This document shows, piece after piece, positions 32,564-41,954 of a stretch of 64,000 bases of DNA (position 1 is the first letter of the stretch; each line of letters begins with the position of its first letter). Made by a program: the position numbers and the translations under genes. The DNA is from Nocardioides deserti (lineage in GTDB: Bacteria; Actinomycetota; Actinomycetes; Propionibacteriales; Nocardioidaceae). Where the stretch lies: contig NZ_JACMYC010000005.1 in assembly GCF_014266025.1 (NCBI RefSeq), positions 248,001 through 312,000 of the forward strand. The letters run 5' to 3'. The notes under the pieces were generated by a model. That model saw nothing but the letters and a program-made list of their open reading frames with translations, did not search any database and was not told the DNA's origin.

Positions 32564-32899
32564 GTGTTCGGGGTCGGGCTGCCGGAGTTCGCTGTCATCG
32601 CGTTCGTCGCGGTGCTCGTCTTCGGCCCCGACAAGCTCCCCGAGCTGGCCAAGCAGGCCGGTCAGTTCCTGCGCAAGGCCAAGCAGTTCGCCAACTCCGC
32701 GCGGGACGAGCTGCGCAACGAGCTCGGTCCCGAGTACGCCGACCTCGAGCTGCGCGACCTCGACCCCCGCACGATCGTGCGCAAGCACGTGATGGAGGCG
32801 ATGTCGGACGCCGAGGAGGAGGCCGCCCGCCCCAAGCGCCGCGGCCTGCGCCCGCTCGCCGACGGCGAGGTCCCGCCGTACGACGTCGACGCCACCTGA
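32564..32899 (+). CDS. tatB: Sec-independent protein translocase TatB
   Basis: A 111-residue membrane protein of the twin-arginine translocase, where it works in substrate recognition with TatC. It has a single N-terminal helix (GLPEFAVIAFVAVLVFGPDK) followed by an amphipathic helix (LPELAKQAGQFLRKAKQFA) and a charged tail. Start GTG 32564 is 3 nt after mrp. tatA and tatC are not in the window. Confidence 0.9.
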   Translation: MFGVGLPEFAVIAFVAVLVFGPDKLPELAKQAGQFLRKAKQFANSARDELRNELGPEYADLELRDLDPRTIVRKHVMEAMSDAEEEAARPKRRGLRPLADGEVPPYDVDAT

Positions 32900-32930
32900 T
32901 CCCTCCCCGCCCCCTCCCGGCCGGAGTGGC

Positions 32931-33470
32931 TCAGGTGTCGCGGGACTGGACCGCGGCGAGGGCGGTGAAGGCGACGAGGACGAGGCGGCCGGCGGAGCCG
33001 GTGCGGACCTCGACGAAGTCGGCGCCGACGCGGGCCAGCGTGCCGTCGTGGGCGCCTCCGTCCGCGGTGCGCACGACGCACCGCTCGCCGGCATCGGCGA
33101 GCCGGCGGAGCGACGAGCCGACGGTGAGCCGGGACGTGGCGGGCCAGGCCACCTCGGGCACCGACCGGGGCGAGGCGTCGTGGACGGCCGCCACCGCCGG
33201 CAGGTGCACGACCCACTCCTGACCGGGTCCGCGCAGGTGGCACCACCCCGTGCCGACCTGCTCGAGCGTCCCGGCGAGCAGGCCCGCGCCGCGCACCTCC
33301 AGACCCACGTCCGTCCCGACCGACGCGACGAGGCGGGAGGCGAGCGTGACCTGTTGGTACTCCGCCCGGCTGCGGTCGGCCAGCTCCGCCGCGCGCTCGA
33401 GGCCGTACGCCGCCTCGGCCTGCTGCTCGAGGTCGTCGAGGACGCCGAACAGCTCGCGCTCCCAGCCCAT
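32931..33470 (-). CDS. Conserved actinobacterial hypothetical protein
   Basis: A 179-residue soluble protein starting at ATG 33468-33470, MGWERELFGVLDDLEQQAEA. After a helical start there are beta-rich segments with a repeated LARVGADFVEVRTG/LEQVGTGWCHLRG pattern that suggests two small barrel-like (SH3/LSm-like) units. Similar proteins are common in Nocardioides and Streptomyces and are sometimes labelled regulators without evidence. Function unknown. Convergent with tatB. Confidence 0.65.
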   Translation of the reverse strand: MGWERELFGVLDDLEQQAEAAYGLERAAELADRSRAEYQQVTLASRLVASVGTDVGLEVRGAGLLAGTLEQVGTGWCHLRGPGQEWVVHLPAVAAVHDASPRSVPEVAWPATSRLTVGSSLRRLADAGERCVVRTADGGAHDGTLARVGADFVEVRTGSAGRLVLVAFTALAAVQSRDT

Positions 33471-33560
33471 GTCGGCGCACGTTAGCCCCTGGCCGCCCCC
33501 AGCGCCGTCCGGTGGGCGAAACCCCGGACACGGACGCGCACCCGCGGTGACCATGGAGTC

Positions 33561-33767
33561 ATGACGACGACGGTGGTGCAGGTGCTCTGGGGCGTGAGCC
33601 TCGCCGTGGCGGCGCTGGTGGTGGGCCTCGGGATCGAGCTGCACCTCGACGGCGCGGGCGCGCTGGTCAGCCACCCGCTGGTGGTGGGCGGGATCCTCCT
33701 GCTGCCGGCCGCCTCCGCGGCGCTGGAGCGGCTCGGAGGGCTGACGTCACCGCCGACACAGGGCTGA
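33561..33767 (+). CDS. Small predicted membrane protein
   Basis: A 68-residue frame with two hydrophobic helices (VVQVLWGVSLAVAALVVGLG and HPLVVGGILLLPAASAALE). ATG 33561 has GGAG 2 nt upstream, which is too close for an ideal site. No family recognised. Confidence 0.45.
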   Translation: MTTTVVQVLWGVSLAVAALVVGLGIELHLDGAGALVSHPLVVGGILLLPAASAALERLGGLTSPPTQG

Positions 33768-33855
33768 CCTGCGCGGATGGTGGGTACCGGGGTCAACGGC
33801 GCGGAGACGCGCCATCCCCTGCAGTGAATTCCCCGCATCCGTAAGGAGAACCCCC

Positions 33856-34140
33856 ATGGAGATCGTGGGCATCATCATCGCCGGTCTGATCATCGGCCTG
33901 CTCGGCAAGCTGGTCGCGCCGGGCGACAAGGACAACACCCCGATCTGGCTCACGCTGCTCTGCGGTGTCGGCGGCGTGCTGCTCGGCATGGTCGTCTACC
34001 AGGCCTTCGGCGGCAGCGACACCAACGGCATCGACTGGGTCCGCTGGATCGTCTCGATCGCGATCGCCGCGGTCCTCGTGGTCCTCGCCTCGACGCTCAC
34101 CGGTCGCAACACCGGCGCCCGCCGGAGCGCGCACCGCTGA
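33856..34140 (+). CDS. GlsB/YeaQ/YmgE family (transglycosylase-associated) membrane protein
   Basis: A 94-residue protein with three hydrophobic segments: MEIVGIIIAGLIIGLLGKLV, TLLCGVGGVLLGMVVYQAFG and WIVSIAIAAVLVVLAST. The Gly-zipper pattern is typical of this stress-associated small membrane family. A good AAGGAG site precedes ATG 33856. A hairpin follows. Confidence 0.85.
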   Translation: MEIVGIIIAGLIIGLLGKLVAPGDKDNTPIWLTLLCGVGGVLLGMVVYQAFGGSDTNGIDWVRWIVSIAIAAVLVVLASTLTGRNTGARRSAHR

Positions 34141-34155
34141 CGCTCGGCACCCAGC

Positions 34156-34174
34156 ACCACGCCGGAGGCGTGGT
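34156..34174. terminator. Hairpin between the GlsB-family gene and cydB
   Basis: ACCACGCC (34156-34163) and GGCGTGGT (34167-34174) form a perfect 8-bp stem with a GGA loop between two convergent genes. Confidence 0.65.
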
Positions 34175-34198
34175 CGCGCCTGGCACGGCCCTCCGGGG

Positions 34199-35203
34199 TC
34201 AGTGCTCGGATCGCGACCACGCCTCCGTCTGCGTGAGGCGGTAGAGGTAGGCCAGCGCCGGCAGCACGACCACCGCCGCGATGCCCACGGCCACGAGCAG
34301 CGCCTGCAGGGTCGCCTCCGCGCCGGCCGCGTCGGCGATGGTCACCTCGTCGACGAGCAGCCACGGGTACTGCCCCACGCCCCAGCCCGACACCACCGCT
34401 GCGACCGCGGCCACCGCCGTCAGCCGCGCCAGGCCGAACCACCGCCGCCACAGCAGCACCAGCGTCGCGACCCCGGCGACCGCCGAGGCCACCACCAGCG
34501 GCGCCGCCTGCGTCTCCAGCCCGTCGGCCAGCGTCGGGGCGTCCAGCTCGAGCGGCACCAGCGCCGCGAGCACGATCCCGCCGGTCACCAGCCCCACCCC
34601 GATCGTGCGGCGGCGCAGCTGCCCCGCGAGCCGCTCCTGCCCGCCGCGGGCCGCGTCGGCGGTGAGGAAGCAGCCCGCGAGGAACGCGCACGTTCCGACC
34701 GCGATCACCCCGCCGAACGCCGAGGTCGGGTTCAGCCAGGACGTCCACAGGTCGCCGCGGCCCTCAGCCGGCACCCGCCCCGAGGCGATCGCGCCGGCCA
34801 CGGTCCCGAAGAAGAACGGCGTCACCACCGACGAGGTCGCGAAGACCGCGCCGAACAGGCGGGCCTGCGCCAGCGACGCGGCGTACTTGCGGAAGGCGAA
34901 GCTGGCCCCGCGCAGCACGATCCCGAGCAGCGCGAGCAGCAGCGGCAGGATGAGCGTCGACATCGCTGAGGCGAACGACTCCGGGAACGCCGTCCACCAC
35001 GTCACCAGCACGTAGACCAGCCAGACGTGGTTGGCCTCCCACACCGGCCCGATGCTGTGGTCGACCAGCGTGCGCAGCTCGGCGCCCCTGCGGCTGCCGC
35101 CCGCGGTGAGGTCGTAGAAGCCGGAGCCGAAGTCGGCGCCGCCGAAGAGCGAGTACGCCAGCACGCCGACGAACAGCGCGGCCGCCACCGCCGTCTCGAG
35201 CAT
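34199..35203 (-). CDS. cydB: Cytochrome bd quinol oxidase subunit II
   Basis: A 334-residue membrane protein with about eight or nine helices, the partner of CydA in the high-affinity, non-proton-pumping terminal oxidase. Family sequence includes YSLFGGADFGSGFYDLTAGG and DHSIGPVWEANHVWLVYVLV with the conserved Trp-Glu region. Its ATG shares one base with the cydA stop codon (TGATG), so translation is coupled. No cydC or cydD genes follow within the window. Confidence 0.93.
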   Translation of the reverse strand: MLETAVAAALFVGVLAYSLFGGADFGSGFYDLTAGGSRRGAELRTLVDHSIGPVWEANHVWLVYVLVTWWTAFPESFASAMSTLILPLLLALLGIVLRGASFAFRKYAASLAQARLFGAVFATSSVVTPFFFGTVAGAIASGRVPAEGRGDLWTSWLNPTSAFGGVIAVGTCAFLAGCFLTADAARGGQERLAGQLRRRTIGVGLVTGGIVLAALVPLELDAPTLADGLETQAAPLVVASAVAGVATLVLLWRRWFGLARLTAVAAVAAVVSGWGVGQYPWLLVDEVTIADAAGAEATLQALLVAVGIAAVVVLPALAYLYRLTQTEAWSRSEH

Positions 35204-36666
35204 CAGCGCACCGTCCCCATGGAGGTGGTGCCGGTGTCCTCGGAGCCGGCGGGGTCGGGTGCGTACGGGCTCGGCAGGTCGGCCTCGCCGGCCCGCCAGC
35301 GCCGCGCCATCGACCGCAGCACGACGACCGCTCCGATGGTCATCGCCGTGTAGACGACGCTGGTCGCGCCGAGCAGCCACCACAGCCCCGGGTTGTCGCC
35401 GGCCGCCTCGGGCGTGCGCATGACGTCCTGGACGATCCACGGCTGGCGGCCGACCTCGGTGGCGATCCAGCCCGCCTCCATCGCGACGATCGACAGCACG
35501 CCGCCGGTGGCCATGAACCGCAGGAACCACCGGTGGTCGGTCAGCTCACGACCGCGCCAGCGCATGACCCAGTAGACGACGGCGACGAGCGCGAGCAGCG
35601 TGCCGATCGCGACCATCACCTGGAAGGACAGGTGGGTGATGTTGACCGGCGGGTGGGTGTCGGCGGGGAACTCGTCGAGGCCGATGACCGGCTCGGTGAA
35701 GGAGTTCCGCGCGATCAGCGACCCGAGGTAGGGGATGTCGAGCGCGTAGCGCACCTCCCCGTCGATCAGCACGCCGCCGAGCCGCAGCGGCGAAGGGCTC
35801 TCGGTCTCGGTCGCCAGCTCGAACGCCGCCAGCTTGGCCGGCTGCCACTCCGCCAGCCGCCCGCCGAGCAGGTGGCCCACGAACGGCTGGATCACGGCCG
35901 AGACGCTCGCGAACGCCATCGCCACGGTGAAGCCGAGCCGGTGGCGGGCGTCGCGCCGACCGCGCAGCATGCCGACGGCGTACACGGCGGCGATGGCGAA
36001 GCCGGCGACCATGTACGCCGCCAGCCACATGTGCAGGAACTGCCAGAACGCCGCGGGGTTGAACAGCACCGCCCACGGCTCGATGTCGGTGACCTCGCCG
36101 TCGACGACGCGGAAGCCGGTGGGGACGTTCATCCAGGCGTTGACCGCGATGACGCAGTAGGTGCCGACCACGCCGGTGATAGCCATCGGCACCACCATCA
36201 GCAGGTGCTGCTTGGGGGGCATCCGGCCCCAGCCGTACAGGTAGATGCCGAGGAAGATCGCCTCGAGGAAGAACGCGAGGCCCTCGAAGGCGAACGGGAG
36301 GCCGAGGACGTCGCCGAAGGTGCCCATCAGGCCGGGCCAGAGCAGCCCCATCTCGAAGCTGAGCACCGTGCCCGAGACCGCGCCGATCGCGAAGAGCACC
36401 GCGGACACCTTCGCCCAGCGCTGGGCCAGCGTCAGGGCGTGCTCGCTGCCCCGGCGCAGGCCGATGAGGTGCATCGTGAAGATGATCGCCGGGAAGGCGA
36501 CGCCGAAGCAGGCCAGGACGATGTGCCAGCCGAGCGAGAGCGCCATCTGCTGGCGGGCGGGCAGGAGGCCGGCCGGCTCGGCGTCGGCGGCCGCGCAGGT
36601 CGCAGCCGCGAGGACGTCCGGCGCGAGGGCAGCGGTCGAGGACAGGAGCACGTCGATGGGCACCAT
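35203..36666 (-). CDS. cydA: Cytochrome bd quinol oxidase subunit I
   Basis: A 487-residue membrane protein that oxidises quinol and reduces O2 at haems b558, b595 and d. The haem-ligand region LSLGWHIVLACFGVAFP begins near residue 43, and the GWIATEVGRQPW motif near 395 is intact. The periplasmic Q-loop is short, as in the cyanide-insensitive/bd-II-like subgroup. The N-terminus has an extra stretch of about 38 residues before the first conserved helix, so a later start cannot be excluded. A perfect Rex site lies 41 bp upstream. Confidence 0.93.
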   Translation of the reverse strand: MVPIDVLLSSTAALAPDVLAAATCAAADAEPAGLLPARQQMALSLGWHIVLACFGVAFPAIIFTMHLIGLRRGSEHALTLAQRWAKVSAVLFAIGAVSGTVLSFEMGLLWPGLMGTFGDVLGLPFAFEGLAFFLEAIFLGIYLYGWGRMPPKQHLLMVVPMAITGVVGTYCVIAVNAWMNVPTGFRVVDGEVTDIEPWAVLFNPAAFWQFLHMWLAAYMVAGFAIAAVYAVGMLRGRRDARHRLGFTVAMAFASVSAVIQPFVGHLLGGRLAEWQPAKLAAFELATETESPSPLRLGGVLIDGEVRYALDIPYLGSLIARNSFTEPVIGLDEFPADTHPPVNITHLSFQVMVAIGTLLALVAVVYWVMRWRGRELTDHRWFLRFMATGGVLSIVAMEAGWIATEVGRQPWIVQDVMRTPEAAGDNPGLWWLLGATSVVYTAMTIGAVVVLRSMARRWRAGEADLPSPYAPDPAGSEDTGTTSMGTVR

Positions 36667-36706
36667 GCGATCGACGGTAGGCCGGTCGGAAGCCGTATCC
36701 GAGGGT

Positions 36707-36724
36707 TTGTGAAAGTATTCACAA
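36707..36724. promoter_or_regulatory. Rex operator upstream of cydAB
   Basis: TTGTGAA-AGTA-TTCACAA is an exact match to the Streptomyces Rex consensus TTGTGAAnnnnTTCACAA. Rex is an NADH/NAD+-sensing repressor that controls cydABCD in Streptomyces. Induction at high NADH or low oxygen is therefore expected. No rex gene is in the window. Confidence 0.9.
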
Positions 36725-36770
36725 AGTAGGTGCTAGGACCATCGGGCGACAGGCCGAGCAATCCGCGGAC

Positions 36771-38588
36771 GTGATTTCTGGGGGTGGTGTGACGGATGAT
36801 GTGTCGGTGACGACGACCCGACGCCGCCCGCTCCTCCTGGCCCTGGCCGGAGGGACCGCAGCCGTCGCCGGCATCGGCACGGCAGCCCGCACCGGACTGA
36901 TCGGCGGCGCGGACGACGGACGCGGCGGCGGTCGCCTGCAGCTCAGCGCCGGCGACATGGGCGTGGAGTCCCTGACCCTGCCGCTGGACGACCAGGTCCT
37001 CGTCGAGGGCTCGCCCGCAGCCGGTGGACCCGCGGCCCGCCGCGGCACCGGCAAGCTCGCGACCACGACGTACTCCATGGTCGGCTTCACCTGGACCCGC
37101 GGCGACGTCGAGCCCGTCCTCGAGCTCAGCGTGCGCCGCGACGCGACCTGGGAGCCGTGGCAGCGCGCGCCGCACGCCCACGAGTCGCCCGACCCCGCCG
37201 CTAATGCCATCGGCGCGACGACCGGCAGCGACCTGGTCTGGGTGGGCCCCACCGACGGCGTCCGCGTCCGCGTCGTCGGCGAGCGCCCGGCCGACCTCGC
37301 GCTGGTGCTGCTTCACCCCACTCCCCTGCCCTCGGACCGCGACACGCTCGACGACGCCGACGACTCCGAGGTGCTGCCGGTCGATCCCTCCGGACGGGCG
37401 GTCGCCAAGGCCGCCGGCACCGCGGTGCCGCGGCCGACCATCCGCAACCGGCAGGCCTGGGGCGCCAACGAGAACCTGCGCGACAAGCCGCCGTCGTACA
37501 TCAGCACCATCCAGCAGGTGCACGTCCACCACACGGTCAACAGCAACACCTACTCGCGCGAGGAGGTGCCCGCGCTGATCCGCGGGATGTACGCGTACCA
37601 CACGCAGTCGCTGGGCTGGTCCGACCTCGGCTACAACTTCCTCGTCGACCGCTTCGGCCGGATCTGGACGGGCCGGGCCGGCGGCGCCGCGAAGAACGTC
37701 CGCGGCGCCCACACCCTCGGCTTCAACCACAACTCCGCCGGCGTCTCGGTCATCGGCAACTTCGACCAGGTCAAGCCGACCTCCGCCGTGATCGCCGCGA
37801 TCGCGCGGGTGGCGGCGTGGAAGCTCGACCAGTACGGACGCGACCCGCTCGGCAAGGTCACCATCACCAGCGAGGGCAGCGACAAGTTCCGCTCCGGCCG
37901 CTCGGTGACGCTGCCGGTCATCGACGGGCACCGCGACACCAACGACACCTCCTGCCCGGGCTCGAACCTGTACGCCGCGCTGCCGGCGATCCGGCAGAAG
38001 ACCAGGAAGCGCATCGACAACTTCCGCACCCGCGAGGTCGCGGTCGCGATCACCGCACCGTTCACCGCGGCCGGCCGGGTCGTCTTCGGGAAGAGGATCA
38101 GCGTGCGGCCCGGGACGTGGACACCGCCCGAGGCGACCCCCACCTACACCTGGCTGCGCGACGGCGAGCCGATCGGCGGCGCTCGGGGCTCGGAGTACAA
38201 CGTCCGCCGGGCCGACGTCGGCTCCCGGATCTCCGTCCGCGTCGAGGTGGCTGCGGACGGCGCCGCCACCGCGTCGCAGACCGTCGCCTGGCCCATGCCC
38301 GGCCGCGCCGGCGTCGACCTCCGGGTCCGTGCCTCGGGCCGCAAGGGACGCGCGCTCGTCACCGTCGTCGCCGCGGCGCCCGGGCTCCCCTCGGGTCACC
38401 CCGACGGCGAGGTCGTCGTGAAGATCGCCGGCACGACGGTCACCATGACGCTCCGCGACGGCCGCGCCGAGCAGCTGGTCCGGGGGCTGAAGCCGGGCAC
38501 CCACCGCGTCCGCGCCGTCTTCCAGCCCACCGCCCGCGCCGCCAAGGCGGTCGCCACCGACACCGTCCGGGTCAAGCCGCTCGACTGA
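36771..38588 (+). CDS. PGRP-type N-acetylmuramoyl-L-alanine amidase with Tat-like signal
   Basis: A protein of up to 605 residues from GTG 36771. GTG 36789 or 36801 are alternatives and the true start is not clear. A twin-arginine signal (TTTRRRPLLLALAGG) precedes an unassigned beta-rich part, then the amidase/PGRP domain from about residue 225: VHVHHTVNSNTY, GWSDLGYNFLVDRFGRIWTG and IDGHRDTNDTSCPG carry the zinc ligands. Two Ig-like C-terminal repeats follow. It would cleave the amide between MurNAc and the stem peptide. Divergent from cydA. Confidence 0.87.
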   Translation: MISGGGVTDDVSVTTTRRRPLLLALAGGTAAVAGIGTAARTGLIGGADDGRGGGRLQLSAGDMGVESLTLPLDDQVLVEGSPAAGGPAARRGTGKLATTTYSMVGFTWTRGDVEPVLELSVRRDATWEPWQRAPHAHESPDPAANAIGATTGSDLVWVGPTDGVRVRVVGERPADLALVLLHPTPLPSDRDTLDDADDSEVLPVDPSGRAVAKAAGTAVPRPTIRNRQAWGANENLRDKPPSYISTIQQVHVHHTVNSNTYSREEVPALIRGMYAYHTQSLGWSDLGYNFLVDRFGRIWTGRAGGAAKNVRGAHTLGFNHNSAGVSVIGNFDQVKPTSAVIAAIARVAAWKLDQYGRDPLGKVTITSEGSDKFRSGRSVTLPVIDGHRDTNDTSCPGSNLYAALPAIRQKTRKRIDNFRTREVAVAITAPFTAAGRVVFGKRISVRPGTWTPPEATPTYTWLRDGEPIGGARGSEYNVRRADVGSRISVRVEVAADGAATASQTVAWPMPGRAGVDLRVRASGRKGRALVTVVAAAPGLPSGHPDGEVVVKIAGTTVTMTLRDGRAEQLVRGLKPGTHRVRAVFQPTARAAKAVATDTVRVKPLD

Positions 38589-38634
38589 CCCACCGGTCCC
38601 GCACGGCAGGCCCCCAGGGGTGCGCCGCAGGGCC

Positions 38635-39798
38635 TCAGCCGTGCCGGTACACCCAGACGTCGGTCGACCACACGTCCGCCGCCGACCGCTGACCCGGCGA
38701 GGGATCGTCTCCCCAGTCGGTGCCGCCGTGGACGACCAGCACGTCGCCGGCCCAGACGGCCGGACCGGGCTCGGCGGGCGCGCCGGCCGGCCGGGACAGC
38801 CGGGTCCAGGTCTCCCGCGCGTCGTCGTACACCCAACCGCCGGAGGCGACCAGCCGGCCGCCGACCGCGCTGACCCGCCACGCCGAGTCGTCCGTCCAGT
38901 CCTCCGGCGGCGCGTCGGGCAGCGGTGACCAGCGGCCGGTGGCGGGTTCGAGTCGACCGCCGTACGGGATGGTCCGGCCGAAGGCGTTCACCTCGCCGCC
39001 GTCGGCCCCGCCGAGCGTCGCGTCCACCAGACGGGTCCCCGACCAGGACCAGTGCCACCCGCCGAGCTGGTCGGAACCCGGCAGCGTCCGCCAGGTCGCG
39101 GCGCCGGGCTCGAGGAGCGCGGCCTGGACGAGCGCCGGGTTCGCCGGCTGCCCGTCCGGCCCGATCCGCTTGGCCGTGAGCACCAGGCCCGCGTCGGTCG
39201 GCACGATCGTGCGGTCGAAGGCGGGCACGAGCGGGTCCTCCGGCAGCTCGGACCACCTCCCGGTCCGCGTGTCCAGGACGCGGTCGGGGACCCGGCCCCC
39301 CTCGTCGCTGCCGGACACGACGAGCAGCCGATCCGCGTCCGTCGCGAGGGCGGCCCAGTCGTTCCGCCCGGGCACGGACACCTCGTCCCAGGTGTCGTCG
39401 GCGGAGTGCCAGACGAGCAGGTCGCCGTCGACCAGGACGTACAGGTCCTCGCCCACCACGACCCGCGAGGACGACGGCAGCACCGGGCGCGGTGCGTCCT
39501 GGATGGGCCGCCAGGTGCCCGAGGCGAGGTCGTACGCCGCGCCGTCCCGCTCGGGCTCCTGCGCGTAGGCGCAGTCGGCCGTCGGTGGGCAGGGCTGCCC
39601 CGCGTAGCCGCCGACCAGGACCACCTCGTCGCCGACGTGCGCCACGACCGCGCCCTCGCGGGGCGACAGCGGCGCCCGTCCCACCCGCTCCCAGGCCCCG
39701 GCCCCTGCGCCGGACGGCGCCCGACCCTCCCCCTCCCGCTCACCGCACCCCACCAGGACGGTCGCGAGCAGGACGAGGGCGAGGAGGGCCGGGCGCAC
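38635..39798 (-). CDS. Kelch-like beta-propeller lipoprotein
   Basis: A 387-residue exported lipoprotein with lipobox LVGC (Cys about 18) and then at least five kelch/galactose-oxidase-type repeats, recognisable by GTWRPI, DTWDEV, GRWSEL, ATWRTL, GRWSPL and ETWTRL spaced about 45-60 residues apart. It is likely an extracellular binding or scaffold protein; no catalytic residues are evident. Start GTG at 39796-39798. Confidence 0.78.
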   Translation of the reverse strand: MRPALLALVLLATVLVGCGEREGEGRAPSGAGAGAWERVGRAPLSPREGAVVAHVGDEVVLVGGYAGQPCPPTADCAYAQEPERDGAAYDLASGTWRPIQDAPRPVLPSSSRVVVGEDLYVLVDGDLLVWHSADDTWDEVSVPGRNDWAALATDADRLLVVSGSDEGGRVPDRVLDTRTGRWSELPEDPLVPAFDRTIVPTDAGLVLTAKRIGPDGQPANPALVQAALLEPGAATWRTLPGSDQLGGWHWSWSGTRLVDATLGGADGGEVNAFGRTIPYGGRLEPATGRWSPLPDAPPEDWTDDSAWRVSAVGGRLVASGGWVYDDARETWTRLSRPAGAPAEPGPAVWAGDVLVVHGGTDWGDDPSPGQRSAADVWSTDVWVYRHG

Positions 39799-39856
39799 GG
39801 TCGTACGACGCTGCGCGGGCCTCCGGGGTTCCGTCCGGGTCGCGCAGGGGCCGCCC

Positions 39857-40342
39857 TCAGGTACGAGCGGTCTTCCTGGCCGCCTTCTGCGGCTTCCGCG
39901 GCCGCGGGCGGACGACCAGGACCGGGCACGGCGCGTAGTGCTGCACCCGCTGCGCGGTGCTGCCGACGAGCACGCTCTCGCTGATCCCCCGGCCGCCGGA
40001 GGCGACGACCACCAGCCCGGCGTCGTACTGCTTGGCCGCCTTGATGATCTCGTTGGCCGGCGAACCGGACCGCACCCGCTTGTGCACCTTCGGCCCCCAC
40101 CCGTCGAACTCCGCGGCGACGGTCTCGACGGCGCTCTCGGCCGCGGCGCGGAAGGACTGCGTGTCCCAGGACGCCCGCTGCTTGCTGTCGGAGAGCTCGT
40201 CGGCGAAGGCGACAGCGGCCAACGGACGGACGACGGCCACGACCGACACGTCGGTGATCCGTGCCGGGTCCGCGAAGGACTTGAGGTGCCGCGCGGCGGC
40301 CAGGGACTGCTTGGACCCGTCGGTGGCGACGATGACGTGCAT
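39857..40342 (-). CDS. Universal stress protein (UspA family)
   Basis: A 161-residue single-domain USP. It begins MHVIVATDGSKQSLAAARHL and has the ATP-binding pattern GGRGISESVLVGSTAQRV near 125. Actinobacterial USPs of this type bind ATP and respond to hypoxia and other stresses. The ATG shares one base with the permease stop (TGATG), so the two are coupled. The C-terminus is basic (Arg/Lys/Pro). Confidence 0.88.
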   Translation of the reverse strand: MHVIVATDGSKQSLAAARHLKSFADPARITDVSVVAVVRPLAAVAFADELSDSKQRASWDTQSFRAAAESAVETVAAEFDGWGPKVHKRVRSGSPANEIIKAAKQYDAGLVVVASGGRGISESVLVGSTAQRVQHYAPCPVLVVRPRPRKPQKAARKTART

Positions 40343-41820
40343 CAGTGGTTCCCCAACCTGTCGGAGGAATCGGTCGAGCCGGGGGACCCGGCGGACCTGG
40401 ACCTGGACCTGGTGCCGAAGGCGAGCTCCACCACGTACAGCACACCACCCACGGCGAGCAGCGCCGCGCACCAGAGCAGCGACGCCGGGTCGTCGTCGAT
40501 GACGTAGTAGAGGATCGCGAGGTTGCCGAGCAGGCCCAGCACGAGCAGCGGGGTGTTGGCGCGGAACGCGCGCTCGTCCTCGTCGCGGCCGCGCAGCTTC
40601 AGGCAGGTCCCGATGACGAGCGCGTAGATCGCGAGGAGGAAGACCACCGTCACGAGGGCCAGTCGGTTGACGAGGTCGAGGTTGCCGCCGGCCTCGAGGA
40701 CGAGCGTGCCGGTGACGAGCAGGGCGCCGACGACCAGGCCGCTGAAGAGCAGGCCGAACCACGGGCTGCGCCGGGTCGGGTGCACCTTGGCGAAGACCCC
40801 AGGGACCACGTCCTCGCGGGCCATGCCGTAGAGGATGCGCGGCTGCGTGACGAGGGTGACCAGCGTGGTGTTGGTGATCGCGACCAGGGCGATGATCGTG
40901 AAGACGGTCGTCATGACGTCGGTGGAGAACGGCAGGATGCCCTGCTTCACGACCTCGAGCAGGGCCACGTCGGAGCCGGCGAGCTGGTCGGTCGGCACGG
41001 TCAGCGCCGCCGCCATCGAGACCAGCACGTAGACGACGCCGGCCACGAGCATGCCGCCGATCAGCGATCGCGGGAACGACGTGTACGGGTCGATGGTCTC
41101 CTCGGCCACGTTGGCGGTGTTCTCGAAGCCCGTCATGGCGAAGAAGGAAAGCGCGACCCCGGCGAGGATCGCCAGCGCAGGGTTGCCCGCGACGCTGATG
41201 TCGGTGAGCGTCCCGAAGTCGGCGTCACCCTGGGCGACGAAGTAGATCGCGATCCCGATCACGATGAGCAACCCGCTGAGCTCGACGAAGGTCATCAGCA
41301 TGTTCATCACCACCGACTCGGTGATGCCGATGTAGTTGACGAGCACGAGGACGGCGACGAAGACCAGCGACACCAGCAACGCCGGCGGCGCGGCCCACAG
41401 CTCGCTGAAGTACGACGCGAAGCCGGCCGCGAGCGAGCCGCTGGCGGCGAAGCTGGCCGAGAGGAACGAGACGGTCACCAGGAAGGTGAGCGCCCGGTTG
41501 CCGAAGGCCTTCTGGACGTACAGCGAGGACCCCGCGGCTTGGGGGTACTTCGTCACGAGCTCCGCGTAGGCCGAACCGGTGATCGCCGCGACGGAGACGC
41601 CCACGGCGAACGCCAACCAGAACGCCCCGCCCACGGCGGCGGCGACCAGGCCGATGAGCACGTAGATCCCCGAGCCCAGCACGTCGCCGAGCGTGTAGAA
41701 GAAGAGCTGCCCGCCGGTGATGGACCTCTTGAGGCCACCGTCCTCACCGGCCACGTCGTCGTCGACGGTCGAAGGGCTGTGGACCACGACTGAGCCTCGA
41801 ATCGCGAAGGGTGTGGGCAT
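40342..41820 (-). CDS. APC-family amino acid permease
   Basis: A 492-residue membrane protein with about 12 helices. The first helix has LGDVLGSGIYVLIGLVAA (the unwound GSG-type substrate site) and later AMTGFENTANVAEETIDPYT. The architecture fits amino-acid/polyamine/cation transporters; the substrate is unknown. It precedes the stress protein gene with which it overlaps by one base. Confidence 0.9.
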   Translation of the reverse strand: MPTPFAIRGSVVVHSPSTVDDDVAGEDGGLKRSITGGQLFFYTLGDVLGSGIYVLIGLVAAAVGGAFWLAFAVGVSVAAITGSAYAELVTKYPQAAGSSLYVQKAFGNRALTFLVTVSFLSASFAASGSLAAGFASYFSELWAAPPALLVSLVFVAVLVLVNYIGITESVVMNMLMTFVELSGLLIVIGIAIYFVAQGDADFGTLTDISVAGNPALAILAGVALSFFAMTGFENTANVAEETIDPYTSFPRSLIGGMLVAGVVYVLVSMAAALTVPTDQLAGSDVALLEVVKQGILPFSTDVMTTVFTIIALVAITNTTLVTLVTQPRILYGMAREDVVPGVFAKVHPTRRSPWFGLLFSGLVVGALLVTGTLVLEAGGNLDLVNRLALVTVVFLLAIYALVIGTCLKLRGRDEDERAFRANTPLLVLGLLGNLAILYYVIDDDPASLLWCAALLAVGGVLYVVELAFGTRSRSRSAGSPGSTDSSDRLGNH

Positions 41821-41954
41821 CCGACCTCACTCCCTCGCCCGCGGGTTGTCAACGGTTGCGGGCGGACACGCTGCCCGTCGGCTGTGGAGGACGGGTTGAC
41901 GTCGTCACGAAAGAGTCGTTTTCTGGTCGTAGGGAAGCAAACGGACGCAAACGC

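Noticed and set aside
36660..36690. CCTACCGT upstream of cydA as another copy of the maoC/dehydrogenase operator
   Set aside because: Only one arm is present, and CCTACCGT resembles a -10 element, so it was not counted and it weakens the specificity of the motif.
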